From Planococcus sp. MER TA 32b (GTDB taxonomy: Bacteria > Bacillota > Bacilli > Bacillales_A > Planococcaceae): DNA of 64,000 nucleotides. Below the pieces are notes generated by a model, which did no database searches, was not told the origin of the DNA, and saw nothing but the letters and a program-made list of their open reading frames with translations. The stretch covers positions 558,001 through 622,000 of the forward strand of contig JAMCAN010000001.1 in assembly GCA_023715185.1 (NCBI GenBank). Reading direction: 5' to 3'. This document shows, piece by piece, positions 17,482 through 24,905 of this stretch; the first letter of the stretch is position 1, and every line of letters starts with the position of its first letter. The position numbers were made by a program, and so were the translations under genes.

Positions 17482-18011
17482 TTTATTGGCAAATATTCAT
17501 GGCTTTCTTTATTCCGGGGATATTGGGATACGGCGGCGGCCCCGCTTCTATTCCGCTGGTGGAAAAGGAAGTTGTGGACCGTTACGGCTGGATGACTACG
17601 CAGGAATTCGGGGAAGTATTGGCGCTTGGCAATGCGCTTCCGGGCCCGGTGGCGACAAAAATGGCGGGGTATATCGGTTACACGGAAGGCGGCATCCTTG
17701 GTTCGGCCGTAGCGCTTTTTGCTTCGGTGGCGCCTTCTTTGATCTTGATGATCGGATTGATGGTCACCCTTTTAAAATATAAAGATTCACCAAAAGTGAA
17801 GAACATAACTAAGATGATTCGACCTGTGATAGCAGTGCTTCTTGGCGCCATGGCACTTCAATTCTTTATGACTTCTTATGAAACATCGGGCAGCATCCAG
17901 ACTGTCGTGCTGATTGCCATCAGTTATTGGCTGCTGGAAATCCGGAAAATGCATCCGGCTTATGTAATTCTTATGGCGTTGGCATACGGCGCCCTGACAG
18001 GTTTCTTTTAA
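17478..18011 (+). CDS. Chromate transporter, short-chain ChrA subunit (second half)
   Basis: A 177-residue CHR-domain membrane protein paralogous to the preceding one (FIPGILGYGGGPASIPLVEKE; GNALPGPVATKMAGYIGY). Overlap of start and stop codons suggests equimolar synthesis of the two halves. The physiological substrate in non-contaminated settings is not clear; the link to gamma-glutamyltransferase suggests a sulfur or organic anion connection (inference). Confidence 0.85.
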   Translation: MIYWQIFMAFFIPGILGYGGGPASIPLVEKEVVDRYGWMTTQEFGEVLALGNALPGPVATKMAGYIGYTEGGILGSAVALFASVAPSLILMIGLMVTLLKYKDSPKVKNITKMIRPVIAVLLGAMALQFFMTSYETSGSIQTVVLIAISYWLLEIRKMHPAYVILMALAYGALTGFF

Positions 18012-18017
18012 ATTCCG

Positions 18018-18046
18018 GCCATCCGCAATCTGCGGATGGCTTTTTT
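18018..18046 (+). terminator. Terminator after the chromate transporter genes
   Basis: GCCATCCGCA-ATC-TGCGGATGGC followed by six T residues, directly after the stop. Confidence 0.88.
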
Positions 18047-18057
18047 GCGCTTTTCAT

Positions 18058-18180
18058 TGTCCAGACTCCAGCGGCCCAGCCCCTCGAGTCGCTTCGGTCT
18101 TGCCGACAATGGCAAAGAACGCCATTACCGGCAAGCCCTCCAGCGCTTGTCGGGGCTTAACGGGCGCTGTCGCTTTTCTT
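18058..18180. repeat. Dispersed palindromic repeat, variant copy
   Basis: Same ends as the other copies (TGTCCAGACTCCAGCGG ... GGGCGCTGTCGCTTTTCTT), but the interior is a different palindrome (CTTGCCGACAATGGC / GCCATTACCGGCAAG and GCTTGTCGGGGC). It follows the terminator of the chromate genes. The remainder up to hslO (18181-18318) holds only the hslO promoter region. Confidence 0.78.
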
Positions 18181-18318
18181 TCAAGCAAATTTATTTACTT
18201 TTATTTGCAGAGGTTTTAATCTAGATGAAGCAAAACTTTACGCTTTTATTGTTAAATAGATCAACATAGTGTCCGGCGCAGTAAATCAGCAGGATACTTT
18301 AGATGAGAGGGAGAAAAA

Positions 18319-19197
18319 ATGGGAGATTATCTTATTAAAGCCCTAGCCTTTGATGGCCAGGTTCGCGCATATGCAGCAAGAACTACAGACACGGTAAGTG
18401 AAGCACAGCGACGCCATTATACATGGCCAACCGCCTCGGCAGCACTTGGCCGCTCAATGACAGCAAGTGTCATGATGGGGGCCATGATGAAAGGCGAAGA
18501 AAAATTGACGATCAGCATCAACGGAGGCGGACCAATCGGGAACATTCTGGTGGACGCCAACGCAAAAGGCGAAGTGAGAGGCTACGTATCAAAACCGCAG
18601 ACTCATTTCGACTTGAATGAAATCGGCAAACTTGATGTACGCCGGGCAGTCGGCACGGAAGGGACCTTATCTGTTTCCAAGGATATCGGCCTGCTTCAGC
18701 CATTCATCGGACAAGTGCCGATCGTATCAGGTGAAATCGGCGAAGACTTTACACATTATATCGTTACATCCGAACAGGTGCCTTCATCGGTCGGGGTAGG
18801 TGTAATCGTCAATCCGGACAATACCATTTTGGCTTCAGGCGGATTTATCATCCAATTGATGCCGGGAACTCCTGAAGATATCATCGTGGAGATAGAAGAG
18901 CGGTTGTCGTCGATTCCGACAATCTCGAAAATGATCAGTGAGGGCATGACGCCGGAAGATATTCTTCATGAAGTTCTTGGAGAGAAAAATGTGAAGATTT
19001 TGGATGAAATGCCGGTCGCATTCACGTGCCAGTGTTCACGCGAACGCATTACGAATGCCATCACCAGTCTGGGTTCTGAAGAAATTACCGATATGATCGA
19101 GACAGACGGTGAGGCAGAGGCTGAATGCCATTTCTGCAATGAAAAATATCATTTCTCCAAAGAAAACTTGGAGAACCTATTGGAACAAGCGAAGTAA
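18319..19197 (+). CDS. hslO: Hsp33 redox-regulated holdase chaperone
   Basis: A 292-residue Hsp33. The N-terminal fold begins [18 protein letters not shown], and the C-terminal redox switch has the four zinc-binding cysteines in a C-x-C (FTCQCSRE) plus C-x2-C (CHFCNEKY) arrangement. Oxidation releases zinc and activates holdase function in the cytoplasm. ATG 18319 follows a GAGGGAG site. Monocistronic with its own terminator. Confidence 0.95.
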   Translation: MGDYLIKALAFDGQVRAYAARTTDTVSEAQRRHYTWPTASAALGRSMTASVMMGAMMKGEEKLTISINGGGPIGNILVDANAKGEVRGYVSKPQTHFDLNEIGKLDVRRAVGTEGTLSVSKDIGLLQPFIGQVPIVSGEIGEDFTHYIVTSEQVPSSVGVGVIVNPDNTILASGGFIIQLMPGTPEDIIVEIEERLSSIPTISKMISEGMTPEDILHEVLGEKNVKILDEMPVAFTCQCSRERITNAITSLGSEEITDMIETDGEAEAECHFCNEKYHFSKENLENLLEQAK

Positions 19198-19204
19198 TGG
19201 ATTG

Positions 19205-19237
19205 GACCACTTGCAAAAAAGCAGGTGGTCTTTTTAT
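19205..19237 (+). terminator. hslO terminator
   Basis: GACCACTTGC / GCAGGTGGTC hairpin with an A-rich loop and TTTTT. Confidence 0.8.
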
Positions 19238-19327
19238 TAAAGATAAATATCTTGAATTCGAGATAAGTTTCATTTACCCTTAAGATGGGAACTTATTAAA
19301 AGACGAAATCGTACGGGAGGTAATTTT

Positions 19328-19930
19328 ATGAAACACATCTTTAAAGCTGGAAAAAATCCGGAGAGACCGGTTCTGCTATTGCTGCACGGAACAGGCGGCA
19401 CGGAAAATGATCTGTTGCCGCTTGCTGCACATATTGACCCGGAGGCTTCTGTATTAAGTGTACGGGGAAATGTCTCGGAAAACGGCATGCCAAGATTTTT
19501 CAAACGGCTGTCTGAAGGCGTATTTGATATGGAAGATTTGAAATTACGGACAGAAGAGCTTTATCAATTTATCGCTGATTCCGCTGAACAATACGGTTTT
19601 GACCGTTCAAATGTGACAGCTGTGGGCTATTCGAACGGAGCGAATATCGCTGCGAATCTGTTGTTCACTTATGATGATGCATTAAAAGCAGCCATTCTCC
19701 ATCATCCGATGGTGCCCGACAGAGAGACGGCATTACCTGTATTGCAGGGCACGCCTGTCTTCATCGCGGCTGGAACAAATGATCCGATCTGCCCGGCGCA
19801 GGAATCGGAAGACCTCGAAAAATTGCTGGCGGACGCCGGTGCCAAGGTCGAATTGCACTGGGAAAACCAGGGCCATCAGCTCACGATGCCTGAAGTCGAA
19901 GCGGCCAAAGTTTGGTACAGCGAAATTTAG
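19328..19930 (+). CDS. Alpha/beta hydrolase, phospholipase/carboxylesterase family
   Basis: A 200-residue hydrolase. The oxyanion region is LLHGTGGTENDLL, the nucleophile elbow GYSNGA, the Asp is in GTNDPICP and the His in NQGHQLT, giving a full catalytic triad. It is similar in size and pattern to B. subtilis MhqD-type hydrolases, but no quinone-responsive regulator is nearby, so the substrate is open. ATG follows GGGAGG. Confidence 0.82.
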   Translation: MKHIFKAGKNPERPVLLLLHGTGGTENDLLPLAAHIDPEASVLSVRGNVSENGMPRFFKRLSEGVFDMEDLKLRTEELYQFIADSAEQYGFDRSNVTAVGYSNGANIAANLLFTYDDALKAAILHHPMVPDRETALPVLQGTPVFIAAGTNDPICPAQESEDLEKLLADAGAKVELHWENQGHQLTMPEVEAAKVWYSEI

Positions 19931-19932
19931 GG

Positions 19933-19967
19933 AAATTATCCCCCTGCAGGGTACAGGGGGATAATTT
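19933..19967 (+). terminator. Terminator of the hydrolase gene
   Basis: AAATTATCCCCCTG / CAGGGGGATAATTTT, a 14-bp perfect stem directly after the stop. Confidence 0.85.
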
Positions 19968-20339
19968 TGTCTAGACTTCAGCGGCCCAGCTCTTCGGGTC
20001 ATAAGCCAGCCCAGTGTCTAGTCTCCAGTGCCTAGCTCTTCGGGATATAAGTCAAACCAGCTGCGTGGCAAAAAGCGCCACTTCTCTGGTTCGCCTTATA
20101 CCTGTCAGAGCTGAACAGGCACTTTCGCTTTTCGGGATTGCGTGGCCAAGGCCACTACACTGGTCTGTCTTATGCCTTTCAGAGCTTAACGAGCGCTTCC
20201 GCTTTTCTTTATTGTCTAGACTTCAGCGGCCCAGCTCTTCGGGTCATAAGCCACTTTGGCTGTGCGGCTGAAAACACGCCTCTTCGCCAAATCGTCTTAT
20301 GCCTTTCAGAGCTTAACGGGCGCCGTCGCTTTTCTTTAG
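19968..20339. repeat. Composite of dispersed palindromic repeats with a nested copy
   Basis: Four parts: a left half (19968-20014), a complete element (20015-20133), a right half (20134-20212) and a further complete element (20213-20339). Joining the left and right halves restores one element (its apex becomes GTGGCCAAGGCCAC), so the complete element at 20015 appears to be inserted into the apex of another. No gene is found in 19931-20398. Confidence 0.75.
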
Positions 20340-20398
20340 CGTTTCAGCCATTTTTCAGGCACAATAAAATCACAATATGATATTAGAGGAGGAATCGT

Positions 20399-21364
20399 GT
20401 GCAAACCAATCCGAAAATAGAACAACAGCTTCAGAAATGGGTTGAAGAAAACAGAGGACACGTGATACTCGGCACGACAGCTCAGTATATTCCGGAACTT
20501 GGGAAAGCAGATCCGGGCAAACTGGGTATTTGCATGCTCGACGAAGAAGGAAACTATTATTGCGCGGGGGATACTGACATTGAGTTTACACTGCAGAGTA
20601 TCTCAAAAGCTTTGACGTTTATTGCGTTGAGCTGCCATTATGGCCTGGAATTCGTCTTGGAACGTGTCGACGTTGAACCGACAGGAGAGGCTTTCAACTC
20701 AATTATCCCTTTTGAGATCCATCGTCCGAACAAGCCTTTTAATCCGTTCATCAATGCGGGGGCCATTACCATTTCGGCTTTGCTGCCAGGCCAGAACAGC
20801 CAGAAGAAATATGAATATCTGCTTCATTTCCTTGAAGAACTGGTCGGCCATCCGCTTGAAATGGACCGGGAAGTTTATGATTCTGAATGGAAAGCTTCGC
20901 ACCGTAACCGGGCGCTGGCCTATTATTTGAAAGAAGCGAATTTCCTCGAAATTGAAGTGGAAGAAGCGCTGGATATATACATCCGCCAATGCTCCATCAA
21001 AGTATCCACAAAAGACCTCGCATTGATCGGGTTAATTATTGCTTATGATGGCTATAATCCGATTACTAAAGTTAAGCACTTTTCGGATGAAATTGCGCAA
21101 GTAGCTAAAGTGCTTATGGTGACGTGCGGCATGTATAATTCTTCAGGCAATTTTGCGGCGCACGTCGGCATACCGGCAAAAAGTGGCGTCTCCGGCGGCA
21201 TCATGGCTGCAGTCCCGCCGAAATTGCATTCACAGACATACGAATTCCGCGCAGGCGCTGGAATAGGCGTTTACGGACCGGCAATCGATGTCCAAGGCAA
21301 CAGTGCTGCTGGCACGATGATGCTTCGCCAAATCTCCAAAGAGTGGGATTTGAGTATATTTTAA
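20399..21364 (+). CDS. glsA: Glutaminase A (serine-dependent)
   Basis: A 321-residue glutaminase converting glutamine to glutamate and ammonia in the cytoplasm. The beta-lactamase-like SxxK motif is Ser67-Ile-Ser-Lys70, and the family motifs NPFINAGAI and SGVSGGI are present. The start is GTG 20399, preceded by AGAGGAGG. Length matches YbgJ/YlaM-type enzymes. Monocistronic. Confidence 0.93.
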   Translation: MQTNPKIEQQLQKWVEENRGHVILGTTAQYIPELGKADPGKLGICMLDEEGNYYCAGDTDIEFTLQSISKALTFIALSCHYGLEFVLERVDVEPTGEAFNSIIPFEIHRPNKPFNPFINAGAITISALLPGQNSQKKYEYLLHFLEELVGHPLEMDREVYDSEWKASHRNRALAYYLKEANFLEIEVEEALDIYIRQCSIKVSTKDLALIGLIIAYDGYNPITKVKHFSDEIAQVAKVLMVTCGMYNSSGNFAAHVGIPAKSGVSGGIMAAVPPKLHSQTYEFRAGAGIGVYGPAIDVQGNSAAGTMMLRQISKEWDLSIF

Positions 21365-21371
21365 TGTAATC

Positions 21372-21402
21372 CACGGGTCTGAAATCGGCTCGTGGTTTTT
21401 TA
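21372..21402 (+). terminator. glsA terminator
   Basis: CCACGGGT / GCTCGTGG stem with wobble pairs and TTTTTT. Confidence 0.7.
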
Positions 21403-21497
21403 TTCCCTCAAAGCCGCAGAAAGAAATAAACATCTCCATTCATAAGTATTTATGATGTGTTACAAATAAGTCAAAAGTATTATTGAAGTCTTGAAAG

Positions 21498-21522
21498 GTT
21501 TCAGGATGAGCTGTGCGGGTAA
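21498..21522 (+). promoter_or_regulatory. SigB-like promoter of the YflT/DUF2382 gene
   Basis: GTTTCA, 13-bp spacer, GGGTAA (21517-21522). One mismatch in each box from the consensus. It lies 55 bases upstream of the start codon. Confidence 0.7.
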
Positions 21523-21577
21523 ATTTACAAGTAGATACATCTTATCAGCAGAATCATAAAAATTGGAGGAATAGAAA

Positions 21578-22702
21578 ATGGCCAACAATAAATTTATGGG
21601 TACTTTCGAGACGGAATCAGAAGTTCTTCAGAAAATTGAAGAGCTGAAAGCAACAGGATCGAGAGAAGAAGATATGTATGTAATGGCACGTGACAAAGAC
21701 CAGATTTCAATGGTCCGAGGCCGCACCGACGTCGACTACAAATCGTCTGAAGGAAACTGGATGGACAAATTCATGGGATTCCTGTCTGGAGACGATTCCA
21801 CCCGCGAAGCATTTTCAGGAATGGGTCTGGACAAAGACGAGTCAGACCGTTACTACAATGAAGTGCAAAACGGTAAAATACTCTTGTTCGTAGACCGTGA
21901 ATTCGGTGCCAACTATGAAGGCAAAGCGCCATATGATAACCAGGCATACGGCAGAACAGGAACTGGAACAGAATCCGATGTTACAGATCCAACATCTCCG
22001 GGATATGTAGAAACAGGTACAGTGGCCCGTGATGGATTGACAGTGGATACTAATGATGAAAATGACGTTTATTATAATAGCAGAAGAGAAGATGCACTTG
22101 GTGAAGGCGAGTCGATGGACCGTTCCATCAGAGACGATGATGAGACCGCGGGCGTCGGCCGTGACAGCGGCACAGGATTCGGCCTCGGTTCTCCTACCGC
22201 AGGAACCGATTATTCTGATGCCGACCGTGATCGGGACCTGGACCGGGACCGCACTGGCAACGACACGACAATGGGCAGAGACCAGACGGATGAAGAAAAA
22301 CTTCGTTTGCATGAAGAGCGCCTGCATGTTGATAAAGAGCAGGTCAAAACCGGAGAAGTGAATGTAGATAAGCATGTGGTAGAAGAAGAGCGTTCAGTCG
22401 ATGTACCGGTCGAACGCGAAGAAGTTTATGTGGAACGCCGCCCGGTTGACGAAAATTCAACGGATGCGCATGACGCAGGGTTCAACGAAAAAGACAATAT
22501 TAACATCCCTGTATCGGAAGAGCGTGTGAATGTGTCCAAAAACGATGTAGTCAGCGAAGAAATCGTTGTCGGCAAACGCAAAGTCGAAGATACCGAAACG
22601 GTCCGTGACACAGTTCGCCGTGAGGAAGCTGATATTGACGAAGACGTTAACCTGACTGATGAAGAAAGAAGACGTGACCGTGACAACCGTGACCGCTTCT
22701 GA
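21578..22702 (+). CDS. General stress protein with YflT and DUF2382 (YsnF/AvaK) domains
   Basis: A 374-residue very acidic protein. Residues 1-110 form a YflT (general stress protein 17M-like) domain: FETESEVLQKIEELKATG, then EDMYVMARD, GNWMDKFMGFL and GKILLFVDRE. Residues 110-235 are a low-complexity Asp/Arg/Gly/Thr linker. Residues 240-350 form a DUF2382 domain with EERLHVDKEQVKTGEVNV-type beta repeats seen three times. This is a soluble stress protein of unknown biochemical role. ATG follows GGAGG, and a SigB-like promoter is upstream. It opens a cluster of related stress genes up to 24760. Confidence 0.85.
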   Translation: MANNKFMGTFETESEVLQKIEELKATGSREEDMYVMARDKDQISMVRGRTDVDYKSSEGNWMDKFMGFLSGDDSTREAFSGMGLDKDESDRYYNEVQNGKILLFVDREFGANYEGKAPYDNQAYGRTGTGTESDVTDPTSPGYVETGTVARDGLTVDTNDENDVYYNSRREDALGEGESMDRSIRDDDETAGVGRDSGTGFGLGSPTAGTDYSDADRDRDLDRDRTGNDTTMGRDQTDEEKLRLHEERLHVDKEQVKTGEVNVDKHVVEEERSVDVPVEREEVYVERRPVDENSTDAHDAGFNEKDNINIPVSEERVNVSKNDVVSEEIVVGKRKVEDTETVRDTVRREEADIDEDVNLTDEERRRDRDNRDRF

Positions 22703-22720
22703 TAATTCAGTACTGACAAG

Positions 22721-22750
22721 AAAAGACGGAGAACCTCCGTCTTTTTCTTT
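22721..22750 (+). terminator. Terminator after the YflT/DUF2382 gene
   Basis: AAGACGGAG-AAC-CTCCGTCTT hairpin followed by a T-rich run. Confidence 0.85.
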
Positions 22751-22828
22751 TAGTCTTATATTATTTTGAGGGGAATGGAAAACCGTATTTACCGGGTTAT
22801 AAATTTAATGGGATTGGAGGAACAGAAG

Positions 22829-23419
22829 ATGACTGATAGAAAGAATAATAATGACGCGCAGGAAAAAGGGTTCAATTCAGGCGCTGCTTATGGCGATCCA
22901 AAAGAGAATACACGGAAAGAACAGAGCAAGCCGGTGGAAAGAAATGAAAAGGACAGTCCATTCCACATGGATCCTGACGGAAATCTGGGCACAGGCGATG
23001 GAGAAACCGGCAACGGCATTCATACCGGGCAGCGTACGGATGATTTGGCCGCGCCAGGTGAAAATTTGATGGATCAGGCAAAAACCGGACGGAACCGGGG
23101 AGGAGTTCCGATGATGGACCGGCAAATCGAAGACGTGCCTGCAAACGATCCGAATGCGGCGGATGCGGGACCGATAAATACAGGACAAGGAGCAGAAAAT
23201 ATCCGAAAAACCGATTCGGTTATAAATGATCTTGCGAGCATCGATGTTTCTGATGAAGGACTTCCGGCAAATGACCAGGCGGAATCGGAAGTTCCTCCAG
23301 CAGATCCGTCTGCGAATGATGTGCCGGACGCTGACCGAAGCATGTCTGACTCCACCGGGCATCTGGCACAAAATGCCGCAGACAGAACGCGCCGCAATGA
23401 TGACAATGAACGGAAATGA
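22829..23419 (+). CDS. Acidic, low-complexity hydrophilic protein
   Basis: A 196-residue protein rich in Asp, Asn, Gly, Pro and Ala with no predicted core, membrane segment or signal. It contains loosely repeated (P)A(N/D)DP/ND motifs in the second half (EDVPANDPNAADAG, PPADPSANDVPDADRS), so it is probably disordered. ATG 22829 is used because GGAGG precedes it by 8 bases; earlier in-frame codons lack one. It lies within a stress gene cluster, and a stress-protective (hydrophilin-like) role is a guess only. Confidence 0.6.
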   Translation: MTDRKNNNDAQEKGFNSGAAYGDPKENTRKEQSKPVERNEKDSPFHMDPDGNLGTGDGETGNGIHTGQRTDDLAAPGENLMDQAKTGRNRGGVPMMDRQIEDVPANDPNAADAGPINTGQGAENIRKTDSVINDLASIDVSDEGLPANDQAESEVPPADPSANDVPDADRSMSDSTGHLAQNAADRTRRNDDNERK

Positions 23420-23429
23420 AACTTCAGCC

Positions 23430-23452
23430 GGCGGGATATTCCCGCCTTTTTT
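23430..23452 (+). terminator. Terminator
   Basis: GGCGGGA-TAT-TCCCGCC followed by six T residues, 10 bases after the stop of the acidic protein gene. Confidence 0.85.
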
Positions 23453-23501
23453 CATTTTCCTGATTAAGAGTATAATGGAGACAAGAAAGGCGTGATTGTA
23501 T

Positions 23502-23702
23502 ATGGACGGAAAGAAAAGAAGCGATATTAAACCGGGTATGGCTGTAAATGTAATACTGAAACAAGACCAGCGGAGCGGCAAAAAAACCAGCGGAGTCGTC
23601 AAAGATCTTTTAACCAATTCAGCGACACATCCTCACGGCATCAAAGTCCGTCTGGAAGATGGCCAGGTAGGCCGGGTCTGTGAGATATTGGAGGCGAAGT
23701 AG
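23502..23702 (+). CDS. ywbE: YwbE-family small protein
   Basis: A 66-residue protein matching the YwbE family throughout: MDGKKRSDIKPG, QRSGKKTSGVVKD, LTNSATHPHGIKVRLEDG and GRVCEIL. It is a small beta-barrel-type domain, universally small in Bacillales, with no established function (a nucleic-acid-binding role is only suspected). A TATAAT box lies at 23471-23476. ATG 23502 gives the usual family N-terminus; an in-frame TTG at 23496 is closer to the AGAAAGG site. Confidence 0.88.
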   Translation: MDGKKRSDIKPGMAVNVILKQDQRSGKKTSGVVKDLLTNSATHPHGIKVRLEDGQVGRVCEILEAK

Positions 23703-23708
23703 CAGTGT

Positions 23709-23734
23709 GTTTGCAGGTTTTCAGCTCGGGGTAA
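23709..23734 (+). promoter_or_regulatory. SigB-like promoter of the double-YflT gene
   Basis: GTTTGC (23709-23714), 14-bp spacer, GGGTAA (23729-23734), 33 bases upstream of the ATG. Confidence 0.6.
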
Positions 23735-23767
23735 TATAGAGCAGCCCTACAGAGTGGAGTGGAAAAG

Positions 23768-24760
23768 ATGGATCATCATTTCATCGAGAGCTACGAAGAC
23801 GAGCGGGAGGTGCTCCGCAGAATCGAAGAGCTGAAAGCAGCGGGATACGCTGAATCCGATATGTATGTGCTTGCGAGGTCGAGTGAACAGTTAACGAAAA
23901 TCCATACACGCACCAATGTCGCGCATCATGCCGCAGAAGGAAAAGGCATGGGACGTTTTGGCGCGTTGATCAGAAAAAGATATGTCTTTTCTTGTATTGA
24001 TGAGGATGAAGTCAAAGCTCAGGAAATTGCTGATCTATATCAACATCTCTCGGAAGGGGAACTATTATTTTTCTGCAATAAAACCGGTAAGGGGGAACCG
24101 GAACAGTTTCCGCATGACAGCAATGCTCCCTCTTCACATAATTTATTATTTGATGAAAGTGAAGAAGAACAGATAAGCATCGACAGCCAGCATTATGAAA
24201 TATTGAACGGTATTCTGCTTCAAGGAGTGATGACTTTGAATAAACACTTTATCGAAACTTATGAAACCGAAGATGAGCTTATGCGGCAAGTTGAAAAATT
24301 GAAGAATGAAGGTTATTCCGAAAGCGATATGTATATTATAGCGGAAAGAGACGGTCAATTATCCATGGTAAAAGGGCGGACGAATATTGATGCCCATGCC
24401 GAACAAGGGAATTGGATGGATCGGTTCACCTCTTTTCTGACTGACAATAACCAAATGGAAATGGCTTTTGAAAATATGCAGCTTACTGAACACGAAGCGG
24501 AAACTTATCACAAAGAAGTGGAAGACGGCAAATTGCTGTTATATGTGAACAAGGATTACGAAGCCCGTTTCGAAGAAGTCGGAGGCGATTCATTCAAATT
24601 GGGTGAAAAAGAAAAAACTGAACTGCAGAACAGGAAAAAGCAATCGGAAAATGCAGCTCCTGCTGCTGCAGAACGGGAAGAAAAAGTTGAATTGGATGAT
24701 CATCATTATTCAGGGGAAAAAGATGGTGACTTGCACAGCAGTAAAAAATCCGATGTATAA
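23768..24760 (+). CDS. Double YflT-domain stress protein (fusion of two former genes)
   Basis: A 330-residue protein with two YflT-like domains. The first (1-105) reads HHFIESYEDEREVLRRIEEL ... DMYVLARS; the second (about 157-275) reads NKHFIETYETEDELMRQVEKL ... DMYIIAERD ... GNWMDRFTSFL, and is closer to the 21578 gene product. A charged tail follows. Between the domains the DNA carries AAGGAG (24222-24227) 8 bases before an in-frame TTG (24236) that starts the second domain, so the second domain may also be made separately. ATG 23768 follows GTGGAG by 8 bases. SigB-like promoter upstream. Confidence 0.8.
   Translation: MDHHFIESYEDEREVLRRIEELKAAGYAESDMYVLARSSEQLTKIHTRTNVAHHAAEGKGMGRFGALIRKRYVFSCIDEDEVKAQEIADLYQHLSEGELLFFCNKTGKGEPEQFPHDSNAPSSHNLLFDESEEEQISIDSQHYEILNGILLQGVMTLNKHFIETYETEDELMRQVEKLKNEGYSESDMYIIAERDGQLSMVKGRTNIDAHAEQGNWMDRFTSFLTDNNQMEMAFENMQLTEHEAETYHKEVEDGKLLLYVNKDYEARFEEVGGDSFKLGEKEKTELQNRKKQSENAAPAAAEREEKVELDDHHYSGEKDGDLHSSKKSDV
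24222..24238 (+). promoter_or_regulatory. Internal ribosome site and TTG start inside the double-YflT gene
   Basis: AAGGAG-N8-TTG, in frame, exactly at the start of the second YflT domain. It may be a relic of gene fusion or a working internal start giving a product of about 174 residues. Confidence 0.55.
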
Positions 24761-24793
24761 TCGGAAGAAAAATTTTAAATGGAGTGCTAAAGA

Positions 24794-24819
24794 GGACCGT
24801 TCAGCAGGGTCCTTTTTTT
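24794..24819 (+). terminator. Terminator after the stress cluster
   Basis: GGACC-GTTCAGCAG-GGTCC followed by seven T residues. Confidence 0.75.
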
Positions 24820-24836
24820 CTGGATGAAAGTCAGAA

Positions 24837-24864
24837 CCGGACAAGCACTTCCGCTTTTCCTTTG
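24837..24864. repeat. Fragment of the dispersed palindromic repeat
   Basis: Only the CGGACAAGCACTTCCGCTTTTCCT end of the element remains, between the stress cluster terminator and the helicase promoter. Confidence 0.6.
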
Positions 24865-24905
24865 TGGTAGAATAGCAGTATTGAAAAAATTCGGAGGCAC
24901 AAAAT

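Noticed and set aside
22775-22799. GGGTTA near the acidic protein gene as a SigB -10
   Set aside because: No GTTT-type -35 lies 12-15 bp upstream.
22877-23617. 246-residue minus-strand open frame
   Set aside because: It is antisense to the acidic protein gene and ywbE, passes through their terminator and has no ribosome site.
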